Below, piece by piece: positions 46,557 through 60,000 of a DNA stretch of 64,000 nt. Origin of the DNA: Progne subis subis (lineage: Eukaryota; Chordata; Aves; Passeriformes; Hirundinidae). The notes under the pieces are model-generated. The model was not told the origin of the DNA. It did not search any database and was given only the letters and a program-made list of their open reading frames with translations. Each line of letters opens with the position of its first letter. The stretch's first letter is position 1. The stretch lies in the NCBI GenBank assembly GCA_022316685.1, contig JAKJHU010000037.1, positions 1,041,792 through 1,105,791 on the forward strand, read 5' to 3'. The position numbers were made by a program, and so were the translations under genes.

Positions 46557-48396
46557 CTAGATAGTTTTTTTGATTGTAGTAAAGGACCAAATAAAATTTG
46601 GAGAAATTTACTGCGTGATTAGGGTGAAGTGCAAAGAGCCAATACAATGGTAGAACCATGCTTGTGAAAACTTGCCCCAGGAATAAGGCTAAAAAACGCG
46701 TGGATTTACCCTGGAAGGTTTTGGAGGGGTGGTACTTTGCTTCCTTGTTTTGTTAGCCAGTGTGATATGCATTCCTTTGCCATAGGGCAGTTGTGTCTGC
46801 CATTGCACAACTCTCTTGCCTGTTGGAAAGCCAAAGTCTTGATCTGCACAGTAGGAATGTGTGCACGATACTACCATGGAAGCAATCTGTTGCATTTTTG
46901 AAACATACCACCTTAAATGCTTTTTAATGGGTACCATTTTATCCTATGTATTCTGTAGTTTTATGTAAAAATGTTACATAATACCATAATTTCAATATGT
47001 TATCATGTAATCGGGGGTATGTATATAGCTTAAATTCTAAAGGGAAGTTAATGACCAAGAAAAAAGTTATTGTCTGAAGTACTCAAGAAATTGAAAGGTG
47101 TCTAAAGGTATCAAGAAAAGTAAGTGATGTTGAGGTTTTTTTTGCTTAATGAGGAGTTGTCATGTAGCTGCAAAATAGACTGAGAATTATTGATTTCAAG
47201 GAAGATAGCAAAGTATCAGTGCCAGTTATCTTTCTGCGACCTTTCACTGCATAATTAAAGGTGTTTAGGATGGCTAAAAGTTAGACCAAACCATTAGTGT
47301 GAGCTTACTTCACTGGGATAGAAAAGCACTGACATTTGTTGAAGATCAGTCCCTAAAGGCCTAATTCCAGTGAATTCCTTTTATACTGACACTTTGTTTA
47401 TGTGTTTTGTGGCAGTACCTGTGCTCTGGAACATACCCATGGGTTTTGTATGAAACAGTACTATGGTGTTGGTTTGTAGACTTTTTCTCTCTGCAGGAAA
47501 CTAAGGAGCAAGGAAGGATGTAAGAAAATTGAAGAGAACACCCCAATTGAAATGCCTGCTCCAAAGCACAGATGAAATAATCTAATCTTCTACTAATGTA
47601 TAAATAAGCCTTTTCTGTGATTGCCCCATGGGTACAGTGCAGTAGCAGATGAAGAACCAAGTGATTGCCTGATTCTCTATGGGAGTAAGATTGACTTAGA
47701 TAGTGACAGAAGTGAGAGATGGAGAGCTCTTAAAGGAATTATTCGTTAAGATGTCATCCATATTTAGTATTAGGCTAAAGCAGTGTAAAAACAAATGTAA
47801 TTTGTTGTGAAAGAATTGGGAGATGTGCTTTTGCTGTAGTTTAAGCAAGTTTGGAATCGAGCATTTCAGTCTACTCAGAGATTGTGGTGGGTTTTTATGT
47901 TTTGTTGAGGTTTTTCTGTTGTTGGTTGTTTGCTTGTTGGGTCTTTTTGGTGTTACTGAGATTAGTTAAATGTGACCTGATATACAAGAAAATAATCATA
48001 GTGAAATCTCTGGAGATGTTTTAAATGTTGTACAGAGGGAAAAGTAATTGGAATGCATAAGAATTTCTAAATGTCAAGATGCATGAGTAAATGTAACCTC
48101 ATAATTTGTGGAGTTTGCAGCTAGTTATGTATACTAATATATTCAGAAAATATTGCATAAGATAGCCATTCAAACTATGTAACTGTTAGGAAAACAAACA
48201 ACTTGAAATATTGCCAGTTTTACACTGTAAAGAGGAAGAGATATGCCTATTACCAAATATTTTCATGAAATGATGCTGCTGCACAGGATGGTGTAGATCA
48301 AATGCATGCAATACTACATACGTTTTATTATAAATGCTGCAATGTACCATTTTGAGGTGTTTCCCCCAGAAAAGTATGTGTACAGGCAATGCTGAG
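46557..48396. other. Unique noncoding DNA
   Basis: I see nothing recognisable in this stretch. Confidence 0.5.
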
Positions 48397-48572
48397 TTTG
48401 ATGGGACTCATCAAAATTATTGAGTCCAACTCCTGGCCCTGCACAGGACACATCTAGAGTCACACCCTGTACCTGAGACACCAAATGTGTCTCAAACACC
48501 CTCAAGTTTGGTGCTGTGACCATTTCCCTGGGGAGCCTGTACTGGTGCCCAGCCTCCCTCTGGGTGAATTAT
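48397..48572 (-). mobile_element. CR1 LINE 3' UTR fragment
   Basis: Antisense CR1 3' region with 'TATTGAGTCCAACTCCTGGC', 'CCTGCACAGGACACATCTAG', 'GTCACACCCTGTACCTGAGA', 'GTTTGGTGCTGTGACCATTT' and 'CCCTGGGGAGCCTG' in the right order and spacing. The subgroup differs from the copies at 238 and 51866, judged by the 'CTCCTGGCCCTGCACAGGAC' block. The terminal octamers are lost or decayed. Confidence 0.88.
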
Positions 48573-51500
48573 TCAGCACTGCAGTTTTTAATTCAGCCTG
48601 ATGTAAGTGTACCAAAGTGAGAATACCAATTACTGGTCTAATATTTTATCTCCTTATTACGGCTTCTTGATGCTAGAAAAAAGCTATATATATGTCTACA
48701 TTTCAGACTCTGTAGCAGTTTCTCGAGGTGGTGACTCTTTTTTGTTCTTTCGGGTTTTTTTCCCTTGGTTATTCTCCTCCTCCTCCTCCCCCCTCTTTGT
48801 GTCATAGCATGTGACATATTTTTTAAAGTAAAATTTTATTGGACTGTCTACTGGCTGAACATTGTGTTTAAAAATATAGTTTTCCCCCTAAGATCGTTCC
48901 ATTGCTTATTTAGGTGTAGGAAGGGTTCCAGGTGATATGGTACCATTTTCTTTCCATGATTAAAATAACTCATCTGTAAACCACTGCATCAAGGTGTCGA
49001 GCAATTTAAGCACCTATTTCTTGCTCCTCTAATTTTACATATAATGAACCTGATACATTTCAGGATTTCAGCACTTTCCAGTGCTCAGATTTGCATATAC
49101 CTTGGAGTTAGGTCCTAGATTCAGGGAGGAGACAAAATTCATGGTAGATTGGCTTAATTACTTTTTTTTGTGACAGATGTGTGGATCAGAATGGAAACTG
49201 GACTGCTAGGCTAAGTAGTAGGAGGTGTCTTTGTGGACCGAATGCAAGCGATGTGGTCAGAGAGCCTTGTTAAGTGCTTTTATCCTATGGTGCGCTTAAC
49301 AATTTCACGGATCTTTTTGCGCATTTTGAAACCCTTTTTTTTTAAATCTCCTACCTAAGTTCTGGGGAGGTGGTGAGATAACAGAGCAACTACTTAGTTT
49401 GGATCAATAATTTGTAGGTATAGTATATGAAAAGAGGATTTTAATAAAGCCAGGAACTGAGGGTTTGTGTGGAATTTTTATAATTAAGAAAATGTGTTCT
49501 AATAAGGTGAAACATCGTGTTAACTGGATGGCATAGTTTTTTAACTTACAACAACTTCTTTTCATTCTTGGCTGAAGAAAGCAAATGTGATGAACGCTGT
49601 AAGGAGATTGCAGTGGTTTCTGATGCACTCCATCAGAACAAAACAAAAAAGTGTGCCCCGGTGTCTAAGAACTGCTCCTCTGCCAAATGAAAATATCCCT
49701 TTATGGAAAATTGAGCTATTAGGGCTCTTTCCAAGCTGAAAAATACAACAGGGAAAAATATAGTATCAGAAAGCTTCAGTCCTTGTTGTTGTTTTCCCAA
49801 CAACATGCAGTCAGAGGAATTTTAAAAATGGAGAATTAGAGCAGGGCCCAGCCATTGGCAGCAGCCTGGTGTCAGGGAGCAGGGCTTTGCCTGTTCACCA
49901 GCCCTGTTAGGAATGGTCAGATCACTGTGTGTGCTGAGGTACGGGTTTAATTATTTTGCCTGATTTGATGACAAAGTGGCGTTAAACATTATCTCCCAGG
50001 CACAGAGATACTTCTGAACTGCATCGGCAGCATTTAGCACCTTTGCTTGCTTGAAAGACTCTAGCAGCTTTGTATGACATCTGTATAATTTTCAGGGAAA
50101 TCTGTGGTTTCGTTGAAATAAAAATCATAGCTATTGTGGGCTAATTTTAACTCTGGCACATGAAGGTGGATGGCTGGTGATTACAGAGAGTTTGCACCTG
50201 CTTTTTTTCAGGCCTGAAGTTATCTTGCTTCCCCTAACATTCACCTTCTTTCATTTCTTGTGTGTTGTAATGAAACAGATTTTTTTCCCCCAATTCATTA
50301 ATTCAGGATGAAACTTCAACTGAACTCCAAAGTGTTAGGAAATTTAGGCAGATGAATAAATGTATGAAAGCTCCAAAGACAGAATTGCTTGTCTGCCAAG
50401 ACACTTCCCGTGATTAAAAGATGCTGTCATTTAATTGAAATAAATTATTGCTTAAAAATCACCAACCAAAGACTCAGTGAAATGACTTCTAGGATTAACA
50501 GTCTTTTAAAGATGATGATGCACCTCTGAATAAAATCCGTATTTATTTTATATATCAAATTAAATGAGACTATTAAAGAGTTTTTGCACTTTGACCATAT
50601 TTCATTTTGTTTGCATGGCCTACTTTTGAACTTACCTAAATTAATATAGCTGGAACCAAGTCTTCTGAAGATAATGAAATAACTGTAGCAAATAACCCCA
50701 CTGTAAGGAAGAGGAGACTCTGGCATGTATATGTAATATTAAAATAATTCTTTGTAAAACTGCTTTCATAATGAACTATTCAAAAACATCACTTACAAAC
50801 TAAGCCATAAGATGAGATTTTTGAAAATGCTACCAGAAGAAGAAATCCCTGTTCCTGTTGGTAGTGGTAATGGCTACCACGCACTGCACATTCGATGTGT
50901 ACACAGTCATGGGTCTGGTGAAAGCTACAGGCTAAATCATCTTTTAGTCAAGCTAGATGTAAGTGGAATTCAATGTCCTTCTTCACAGTGGTACCTAGAC
51001 ATAGTGGGAAGATGCATGGATACCTAGGAAAGTCAGACGATGATTATTATTTTATTACAAATTTAAGCTGAAGGTTGCTCGTGTGTGTGGGCACACAAAC
51101 CAAGAAACTAGGACATGAAGAATGGAAAATCAGCAACCGAGTAAGAGAAGAGCTGTGAGTAAGGCCTCAGAAGATGCAAAGACATGCCCTTTGTTATGAA
51201 GCACCCTGGGGAGGCAGCTCTGCAGCTGTGATCAAGAGTGAGCTTACAGCACAGTCAGCCCAGCCAGGGCCTCTCTGCTGCAGAAAAGGAGATTTCTGGT
51301 GCCTTCCCTGCATGCACCTCCCACCCTGCCTTCTTGCTCCTGATTTCACGGTAGGATGGTTTAACTCACTGACGGGGAAAGAAATCACCTGGGTACTTTT
51401 CTGCTCCTTTATTATTTCAGTCTACTCACAGTGGGATCAAATGACTGTCAAAACCAGCCTTAGTGAGAGGGTGGCAGGAGCAGAAGGTCAGCACCTCTTG

Positions 51501-51865
51501 CTCTCATCAGCGGCGAGTTGCTAGTTCAGCTTCAGTGATGGGGTTAAGCTGTACTCTCAGCTGAGTTAAGGGCGGGGGTGGAGAAAGTGCATGTGGATTG
51601 TTACAACAATTCGGTTTTAGGCTTTCTCTGCTTGCTCTACCTTTGTATTTTTTGGCAAGTGCCAAGACTCTAAATCCTCAACAAAACATAAAAGTCTCTG
51701 CCTATGTATATGGTAACTTTCATCCTGAAACGTATGGGCATTTTGGCTGCTCTAAGGGGAGATAATGGTTCCATGAAAAACTGACTCTAGCTTGCCCCCT
51801 TCAGCACAGGCTTATGGTGGTTTTATTGAAGGCCTTGTGCCTGTGAAGATGCACGAAGACCGTGG
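48573..51865. other. Unique AT-rich noncoding DNA
   Basis: No gene is recognised. A (CTC)n/C-run lies near 48774-48793. Openings at 50812-51027 and 51174-51524 have no known domain. Confidence 0.45.
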
Positions 51866-52405
51866 AAGAATGGTTTGGATTGGAATTGACCTTAAAGTTC
51901 ATCTAGTTCCAACCTCCCTACTGTGGGCAGGAACACCTCTCACTGTCTCAGGGCCCCATCCAACCTTGAACACTTGAAGGGGTGAGGCATCCACAGCTTT
52001 TCTAGGCAACCTGTTCCAGTGCCTCAGCACTCTCTAAGTAATGAATTTCTTCCCTAACATTTAATCTGAATCTCTACTCTTTCAGTCTTAAAATCATTCC
52101 TCTTTTCTCTATTACTACCTGCTGTGTAAAAGTGTCTCCCCCTCTTCCTTATAAGCCCCCTTTAAAGTACTGGAAGATTGCTAGAGGTCTCCCTGGGGCC
52201 TTTTCTCCTCCAGGCTGAACAACCTCAACTCTCTCAGCTTGTCTTCGAAGGAGAGGTGCCTTGTCTGTGCAGAGGACCACCAGGTGGGGTTTTGAGAGCA
52301 GACTAGAGGACCACCTCCTTCAGCCTGCTGGCCACACTCCTTTTGGTGAACCACAGTATGTGACTGACCCTCTGATCTGTGAGTGCACACTGCCCAGAGA
52401 GTGTT
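51866..52405 (-). mobile_element. CR1 LINE 3' fragment, about 540 bp
   Basis: The antisense order is complete: 'GAATGGTTTGGATTGGAATT' (3' end), 'TCATCTAGTTCCAACCTCC', 'GGGCCCCATCCAACCTTGAA', 'GGCAACCTGTTCCAGTGCCT', 'GTAATGAATTTCTTCCCTAA', 'CCTCCAGGCTGAACAACCTC' and 'CCACCAGGTGGGG'. It runs to the thumb region ('CAGCCTGCTGGCCACACTCC'). It is the same broad subgroup as the plus-strand copy at 25755-26438. There is an internal shortening near 52260-52275 relative to the usual spacing, and no open frame. Confidence 0.92.
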
Positions 52406-55400
52406 GCCAGACACGATGCTGAAATAGCAGAAGTTATCAGACCTGGGAGAGCAGGAACAAAGATGCCAGTTCCCAGGTGTTCATGATTTAAGGAAAGGCA
52501 GATGAGGGGGCAGATGAGGGGGACAAAGTGTCCTCTGTTTCGTTTGGTGGTGCTATCGGGTTCATCCCCAGCCCAGGCAGGCTGTCCCAGCCCCAGCTGA
52601 CTCCTTGTGCACGTCCAGTGTGTACAGACGTGGCAGAGTAGTAGCTCTGACAGTGAGACTGTGTCTTCTGAGTCTCTCGTGTTCCTTAGGCTGCTCAGTG
52701 TGTCCTCACAGCATCCTTCTTAAAGACAGCTAAATGGAGCAGTGAGTGACAGTAGTTCAACCTTCTCATTGTTCATCACTTAGATGTCAAGCATCAGTAA
52801 TTGTGTGATTTCCCCTTGCATTCACTCTTTTGTTTTACCAGAACATATTTTAACATAGGCTCTGAATTGTATCAGTGATTTATTGGTCTGGATGCACCTA
52901 ATCTTCCCAATGTTAGCTGGCTGTTCATAAATGATGTTATGCAATAGGTTGAAATGGATTTTTTTGCTACCTTAAATAATTCAGAGTGCAAACTCCTGAC
53001 AGGACATCATCTTTAGAAAGGGGAGGCTTTGAATGCCCAGTACAAATCATTACCGCCTGAGCTAAGAGTAACTGGTAGAGAACGAAACTGTTTTCTTGTG
53101 TGTGAACAGAATTTAACTTTGACAGTGATTAATCACTACAATTAACTAAAAATACTGGGGATTTTAGACTTAACTTCTGCTCTGGTCCCAGAAAAATATT
53201 TGTTTTAGAGTTTGCTGGTCACAATGTTGGGTCGAGCAATGAATAACTTTGTGGACTTTGAATCCGCCATATCTACCTCACAAACAAGGACTGGATTTTA
53301 CCATTTGAGAGCCTATATAGAAATAAAATGAGCTACACGTCAATGTGAGGATCAGGAATGCAACAATATCCCCATGTCTCCTGCAGAAAATAATTCAGGC
53401 GAATTAATGTACACACTGAAGTTTAGCAGGCTGGTTTTTCATGCTGGTCTTATTGCACTCTTTTGCTGCACATCTGCTGACTGGCCATGCTCCTTAAGAT
53501 ATTTAAAAATTTTAATTAAAGAATGACTAATTTTTTACCTTTTATTACCAACCCTAGGTGGGTGATAGGAAGCTGGTTATTCCTGACACACAAGAAAGTA
53601 CTAGTTATGGATTCTCTCTCTTCTTCCCTCCTTCCTCTCCTTCCCTGGTCTTAGGTTTGTTGAACAATGTGGGGTTACGGGGAAGAGTTGAACAGAAGCT
53701 ATTAACAGCTGCTGCATGCTGGCATACTGCTGTTCTCTATCAAGGTAGTCGTCTGGTGACAATCCTTGTGTTGCTAATTTCTTAGTCAAATCATTTACAG
53801 AAGTGTAACATTTAGAGTATGTGAATGTCATGAATATTTGGGACTAACATCTCAACCATGTTTAGTGGAAAACAGAAAAAGGGGAAAGACCATACTGATA
53901 GTATTATATAAAAAAAAACAGATAACATGTCCTGTTTTTCTTCTTCTTATACTAAAAAAATTCAAATTCAAATATCTTTAAAAGTACGTTTTTTCATACA
54001 GATACTGCAGTGTGTTGGACCACTTCCTTTTTGTTGGAATGCCAACATTTGAGAATGCTAGATCTGAAAAAGCTTTGTGTAAACTGCACTGAATAGCAGA
54101 ACATGCGGTAATGAGGCAACATACATGATGTTCTCCCAAGTGAAAATGATACAGAACGCTCAGTAAAAGAAATTTGGATGTCTGTTAGAAATCCAAATTA
54201 GCAGCATGACAAGGCTGTCTTATAAAAATATTTCACAAGTTCTCAAAATTCCATCGCAGATGTGGTTTCTCAGAGGATATTTCCTGCATGTACATCTGCT
54301 GCAGTAGTTTGAATAGCTTCTACTTATTTACATGTCTCAGGTTGTACCCTTTGAAGAGGGATGGCAGTAGTCACTGGGAAAGCAGGACAGAAGTGTTGAT
54401 AAAGTGCTGAGAGGTTTGGGTTAGACAAAGGTCTGAGCTCGGGATGAAGTATTAGGGGACCTGGGATACACAAATGACTGTAGGATGCACAGGAAAGCAT
54501 ATAGAAGCTGTATGGGCAGAGACTTATGTCTGTTGCTCTTTATCAGAAAATATGGGGTTTTTTTTCAGTTGGGATCTGTAAGCCTAGACCTGAGGAAAGA
54601 GTGTGCAGAAGGCAGGAATGGAGAAAAATTTTCAATGATGTATAAACGAGAAGGATTGGAGTGAAAGTAATTGGGATGTCTCAGGGCAGAAGTGGTGTTA
54701 GGGTTAAGGAGTACTCGGGGAAGAGATGGGAACACTACATGATTGTACCTTCTTGCGCACACAACTGACATCTGCTATTTCCCTTCCTATTTTAAACAGA
54801 TGGTAAGAAATAAAAAGAATTTATTTGATTGCCTAAAGGGAGTCATTCAAATGAGATCTGTCCTTAAAGGGCTCACAATCACAATTTACATGAAGAGCAT
54901 TTTAGCACAGATTCACTCAGTGAGTGACATTTTGTCTGTCGGGATTGGTTTGGGATCTCTTACCTTATCTAATTTTACCATCTCTCTGTTCCTAACCATT
55001 TTGTTACATCCAACCTAAGTCTTCCCAACACTGTTTTCACAGATCCATAGAGTACAGTACTCATCTAAAAGACAAGATCCTAATAATGAAATGGTAATTG
55101 CATTTAAGGGCTTTTCTCTTGTCTTCTGACTAGCAGTAATGCTGATGTGATACACTGTGCACCCCACAGATGGAGAGTGATGGGGGTCCAGGGTTTGGTT
55201 CCACAGGATGCAGCAGATGTTGGCAACTTCTGGGGCTGTTCCCAGTTCAAGGAACAGTCCTGACAAAAACAATGAATGGGTATTAGGAATATTTATTCTA
55301 AATGAGATCCCACTTTTCTGCTCTGTTTACCAAGGTTAGCAGATGCCTTCTTTCCAGGAATATAGCCTAGACAATCTGGTGTTTTCTAGGAGAAGCTGTA

Positions 55401-56282
55401 ATTAGAATAAATTATAAATACCTTACATCATTATACCATTTCAACATTTAAATTATTATAAAGACTATTACTATCACAGCTTTTCACTGAACTTTCATAA
55501 ACTCTGACTAGCCAGGAATTATTCTGAGACATTGGCAAAAGGTGACACAGCCTGTGTTTTTGGGTTAATAAATATTGTCATAGTATTTTTCCTCAATCAC
55601 TGGATGTTGCTGGGTGAACATAAGTATGTGAAAATGAAAGATGATATCACTTGCTTGACTAAAATATGTTTAAAAAAAGAAGGTTTTAGACACGTTGAAT
55701 TCATCTAGTTAGAAAAACTGTGGCAAAACAGTGTGTTATAAGTACAAGGAAAACAATTGTCTAACTGTCCATAACAATCTGTAAATAGTACTCTTTATAG
55801 TGATTGAGAACAAACCATGATGGAAATGTAATTTAAAAAGCAAAAAAAAGGTTTCAAATGAAATCTTTCATGAGAGCCAGAGAGCAAATTGTTGTTATAT
55901 GAAGATTAATGATGCTGTTCTTTCTCAATCATTTTCTATATACGTATTCCTGTTGCTGTCTTAAGTAAATGCTAGCCAAAATGATTTTCTCCTTTCCCAT
56001 TGCAAAGTGATCCTTATTGGTGATGGAAAGATGTGATACAAGCCTTAGGCTCAAAAGTTTTATCTGCATAGCTTCATTCCAAAAATGGGGTGAAGACCCT
56101 ATATTTTCAGTGCTCATGGGTACTGCTTAAAAAAATACCTTATTAAATCAATGCTGGAATTGCCGTTGGGTTGGCTGGAATTAGTGCTGCATCAGAGACT
56201 GCTGTGAATAGACATGGTGTCGTGAGGATGATTTTGCCTTTCTTGCTTTGCTTTAGCTCTTGTGGCAACTTATTATTGAAAT
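52406..56282. other. Unique noncoding DNA
   Basis: No gene is recognised. A short tandem pair of the 13-base word GCAGATGAGGGGG lies near 52498-52523. The stretch 52440-52720 is G+C-richer than its surroundings but unassigned. Confidence 0.45.
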
Positions 56283-57090
56283 ATCACAATTAATTTTGTT
56301 TGAAAAGGACCTCTGGGGATCACTGGGTCCAGCATCCTGCTCAAAGTGATCTTGAAGCTTTCTCAGGTTGCCTAGGGCATGGTACGGTCAGGTGTTGAAA
56401 ATTTCCAAGGATGGAGGTTTTCCCAAGCTCCCTAGTCAACACGTTCCAATCCTTGATCACTCAACTTGCCCTTTTACCTCTTAAATCAGCATCAGTCTTG
56501 CTGCAACTTGAGACTGTGAGCTCTTGTTCTTTCACTGTATGTCTGTGTATGCCTGCTTCCACCCGTGTTCCCCATTAGGGACTACAAGGCTGCCCCTGTA
56601 GCCTTCCTTTGCTGAGGCTGAAGGAGCCCAGCTTCTCCAGCTGTTCCTCATGCATCACATGCTCCATCACCCTTTTGATGTTCTCCTTGGTTTCTCTCCT
56701 GTTTATCAGAATTTCCCCTATATCCAGCGTCTCAAAAATGAGCAGGCTGCTTGAAATGCAGCTTTGGCAATGGTGACTAGAAGGGAATAGTCTGTCCCAT
56801 GAAACCGCTGGCTGTGCTTTTGCTAGTGCAGACTGCTCTAGCAGTAGCTGCTGTAGCCCCACTGTTGACACACATTCAAGCCCTTGTTCACCAGACTCCC
56901 CCTTTCCTGCCTCCAGGTGCTGCTTGGCCTCTCAGTCCCCAGCCTGAACTCTTGCGTGGGGCTCTTTGCTCCTACATGTGAGACTTTGGATTTTCCTTGA
57001 TGAAATTCCTGAGGGTGCTGTTGACACACACCTTTGTCTGGTCAGTGAAGGGCAGCACAGCCCTCCTGTGTACGAACGAAAGGGTTTGAC
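56283..57090 (-). mobile_element. Diverged CR1 LINE fragment, about 800 bp
   Basis: It begins with a decayed 3' end ('ATCACAATTAATTTTGTTTG' then 'AAAAGGACCTCTGGGGATCA'). It continues with 'TTCCAAGGATGGAGGTTTTC', 'GCCCAGCTTCTCCAGCTGTT', and 'CTCTTGCGTGGGGCTCTTTG'. The last landmark before the match fades is 'TTCCTTGATGAAATTCCTGA', the antisense of a block within the CR1 reverse transcriptase. Several openings on both strands here, including one at 56799-56981 that starts like a signal peptide, are by-products of this element. Confidence 0.8.
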
Positions 57091-60000
57091 TTGGCTGAGC
57101 TCAGGTAAATGAGTCATGAGCAAAGGACTTCAGAACTTTGCTGTTCCAACAGAAAGCTGAAGCAGAAAGCTCTGTCGTTTAGGGATGTGGGTAAGGGAAA
57201 TCTTGGCTTCTGTCCTGTTCCACCTGGCCCCACAGTTTCTGGGGTTGCCGTGATGTTCCCTGTAGCTCATTCAGCTTCTGCATTTTTTTCTGTACTTCGC
57301 AAGAAATTTCTGAATCATTAATGTAGCCAATTCCATTTTTCCAAGCTAATACTACCCAATTTTCTGGCTTCCTGTAGGGCTAATCAATTACTTTAAAGGA
57401 GGGGTTTGTGTTTGTATATCAGCAAACTCTTTTGTTCAGAAATTAATGACATCAAGGAGTTAAGTGCCTTTAGATTCAAGTCTAAAAAGGAAGGTAGGTC
57501 TGACAAACACTTACTGGCAGGAGTTGGACTCAACATAACAAGAGGGTTAGCTGACTTTGACCTTTGTGTTTACAGCATAGGCTGATATTTAGAGCCTCTT
57601 GTTTGTGTCTCTTCTCAGCTTGAGGTAGTCCAGTCTTGCAATTCAGAAGAGGTTGTTCTTTTTTTAACTGCCAGTCTCAAGACAGACAGGACAAAGCACA
57701 CTTCAGTTTTCTTGCTAAAGGTGTCCTGAAACTATTTGAGTTAAATTGTAAGTGTTCCTTGATCTAGATCATCAAGCAGAAAATAAAGGTATATTCTTCT
57801 CAAGTCCTTGATGCCTTGATGTTTTGGTGGCTAGCAGTAAAAAGGAAAGAATCATCCCATAGAAGAAATAACCTTTCTGAAGATGTAACTACAAATATTT
57901 TCTAAAAGTTTTAAGTCACAGAGTGAGTAATGTTAATAGGAATGCTTACAGAAACTTTGTGAGGTTTTAAATGGGGTTTATTTCCAAATGGAAGGCAATT
58001 AAATTATTTATAACAGACTAAAGCTGTGCCAAAATAATTTCTGATTTATTATTTCTATATAGAAAGCAGTGCTATTTGCATTGTGCCACTTTTCATGCAG
58101 ATAGCTGATAAAAATATGATTTCTTTTGTTTTTAAGGTTGCTTTTATGCTGCACTAAAATTTCATATCAGCTTAATTTATACAGGTCTTATATAACTTGG
58201 TCATACTGTTTTACGTGTTTTTGATTAAGTGGCATTTAGAATCATAGCACCCTATTAGCTGGACACTAAGAATTTTTAATTAAGAACTTATTCAATATTT
58301 TCTGGACATGAAAAGGTACAGGAACTAATGCTGCTAAATGTTTTTGAAAAGGCCAAGATAGACTGTCAGATGACATTTCAAGATGCATGTGCTAATTTAT
58401 CAGCAATGGTAAATCATGGATTAGAAGGTAAATCCTTTCTACTCGGTCAGGAATACAGGGCTGACCAGTATAAGTTGCTCCTAATATGCCTGGTGTAATT
58501 AATGCACAAACAAGTTGAAAACCCATCAAAACAAGACTATAAAAAGTCTCTTCAACTGTCAGGAACTAGTCAAAAGAAGAACTAGTACTTTGTTAGTATA
58601 AGCTAATCTGTTTTCCAAATGTTGTGGCATACAGCAGAAATATGCAGCACTCAGAAGTTGATTATCAGAAGGCTGTGTACTCAATATTAAGTGCTGAGAA
58701 GCCTTTTGTTTGTTGATTTGAACAGTAAAATGCAAACTTGGGAAACAATTTCTCTGAGTAACATGTTGCAAATAACTCTTGTAGTCTAATTTTCTTAAAT
58801 TTGTTTTCTATTGTGATCTCAATTAATTAATTATGTTCATATTTTTTTCCTAATGTTTATGGTTGAACACACACTGTTTGTAGTTTATGAATAAAAGAAA
58901 TTCACAGAAATGGTTGCAACGCAATGGAGAAAGCGGTGGACAAATTTTCTGTTTTCCTTCCTTTAGTGTTACCATAGCTAATTTAAAGCATGAGGAGTTC
59001 TGAAATCTGGAGGTGTACTTGTTTTGTCATATCTGCATATCTGTGGAAATATTCTGAGCTTAAAGGAGTCAATAAGCCTTTGTCGTTAGGGGAGACATAT
59101 GACACTTTCCCCCCCTTCCAACTCTGTCATGTTTGCATGCTAACACTTCACATGCCACCCAAATCCATGTTAATATTTGTGATTCATACATATCCCTGCC
59201 TCTCTCTCTCCTCTTCTTTGCTGTGGGTGTGAGTCTCCTATCTTCCAACTCCTACAATAGCTTAAACTACATTTTGAACACGTTGGAAGGGGGTACTCAG
59301 TCTCCCATCAGTTTGTATATAGCAGTGTAAGTAGGAGGCAGTGGAAGAAATTATCCCTCTTTTTTTCCACTGCTTTTACTGTTTATAGGGAATACAGGCT
59401 CCATTGCACCTGAGGAATGGGCTGTTCCATGTTTTCATGAACTGGTACCTGAGATGTTATTTTTCACCACGGGCATCTCAGCTCAGCAAGTTGACTTGTG
59501 CTTCCAGCTCCGTTGGCTGGAGCAGATTGGTTTGGGCTTTTTGAGTTTGTTTGTGGTGAGGGTTTGTTTTTTTTGTTGTTGTTTGTTTGCTTATGGATGT
59601 CTTTGTTTTAAGTTTAGTATGTGGAACTCTGCTGGCAAACTGTCCTGTTCTGGAAGCCGGGATATGGGGTGTTTGAAAAAAGCATTTCCTTTTAACTGCG
59701 GTGTTGTCCTTCACCCTCAAGGCATACCAGTCAAATCAGAGCTGCAGGAAGATCTGTGACAAACCAGCGAGGCTGTTGTCCTCGCCCCCGCACGCTCATG
59801 CTGGCGCAAAAAAGTACATACACGTCCTGCTTTGACAAAGCGGAAAAGATGGTGTGAACCCATCCATTTCAATGTGAGGTCAGCAGACATATTCAAACAA
59901 CTGTAAATCTTAGTAGTAATTTGTCAGCTTGCTTTACCTGAATTGGGAACCGCTTGCATAAACTCTTCTAATTGGGCTGTCGAAAGGTGGCAGCCAGGTG

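Noticed and set aside
56799..56981. 60-codon opening starting like a secretory signal peptide
   Set aside because: It lies wholly inside an antisense CR1 fragment, and the hydrophobic start is a by-product of that repeat.
57515..57540. 'GGCAGGAGTTGGACTCAAC', like a sense CR1 3' UTR word
   Set aside because: Neither upstream nor downstream bases follow the CR1 order. It would have been a second plus-strand copy, but it cannot be supported.
58246..58262. AGAATCATAG-type word suggestive of a CR1 3' terminus
   Set aside because: The following sequence does not continue into CR1 3' UTR, so the match is too short to support.
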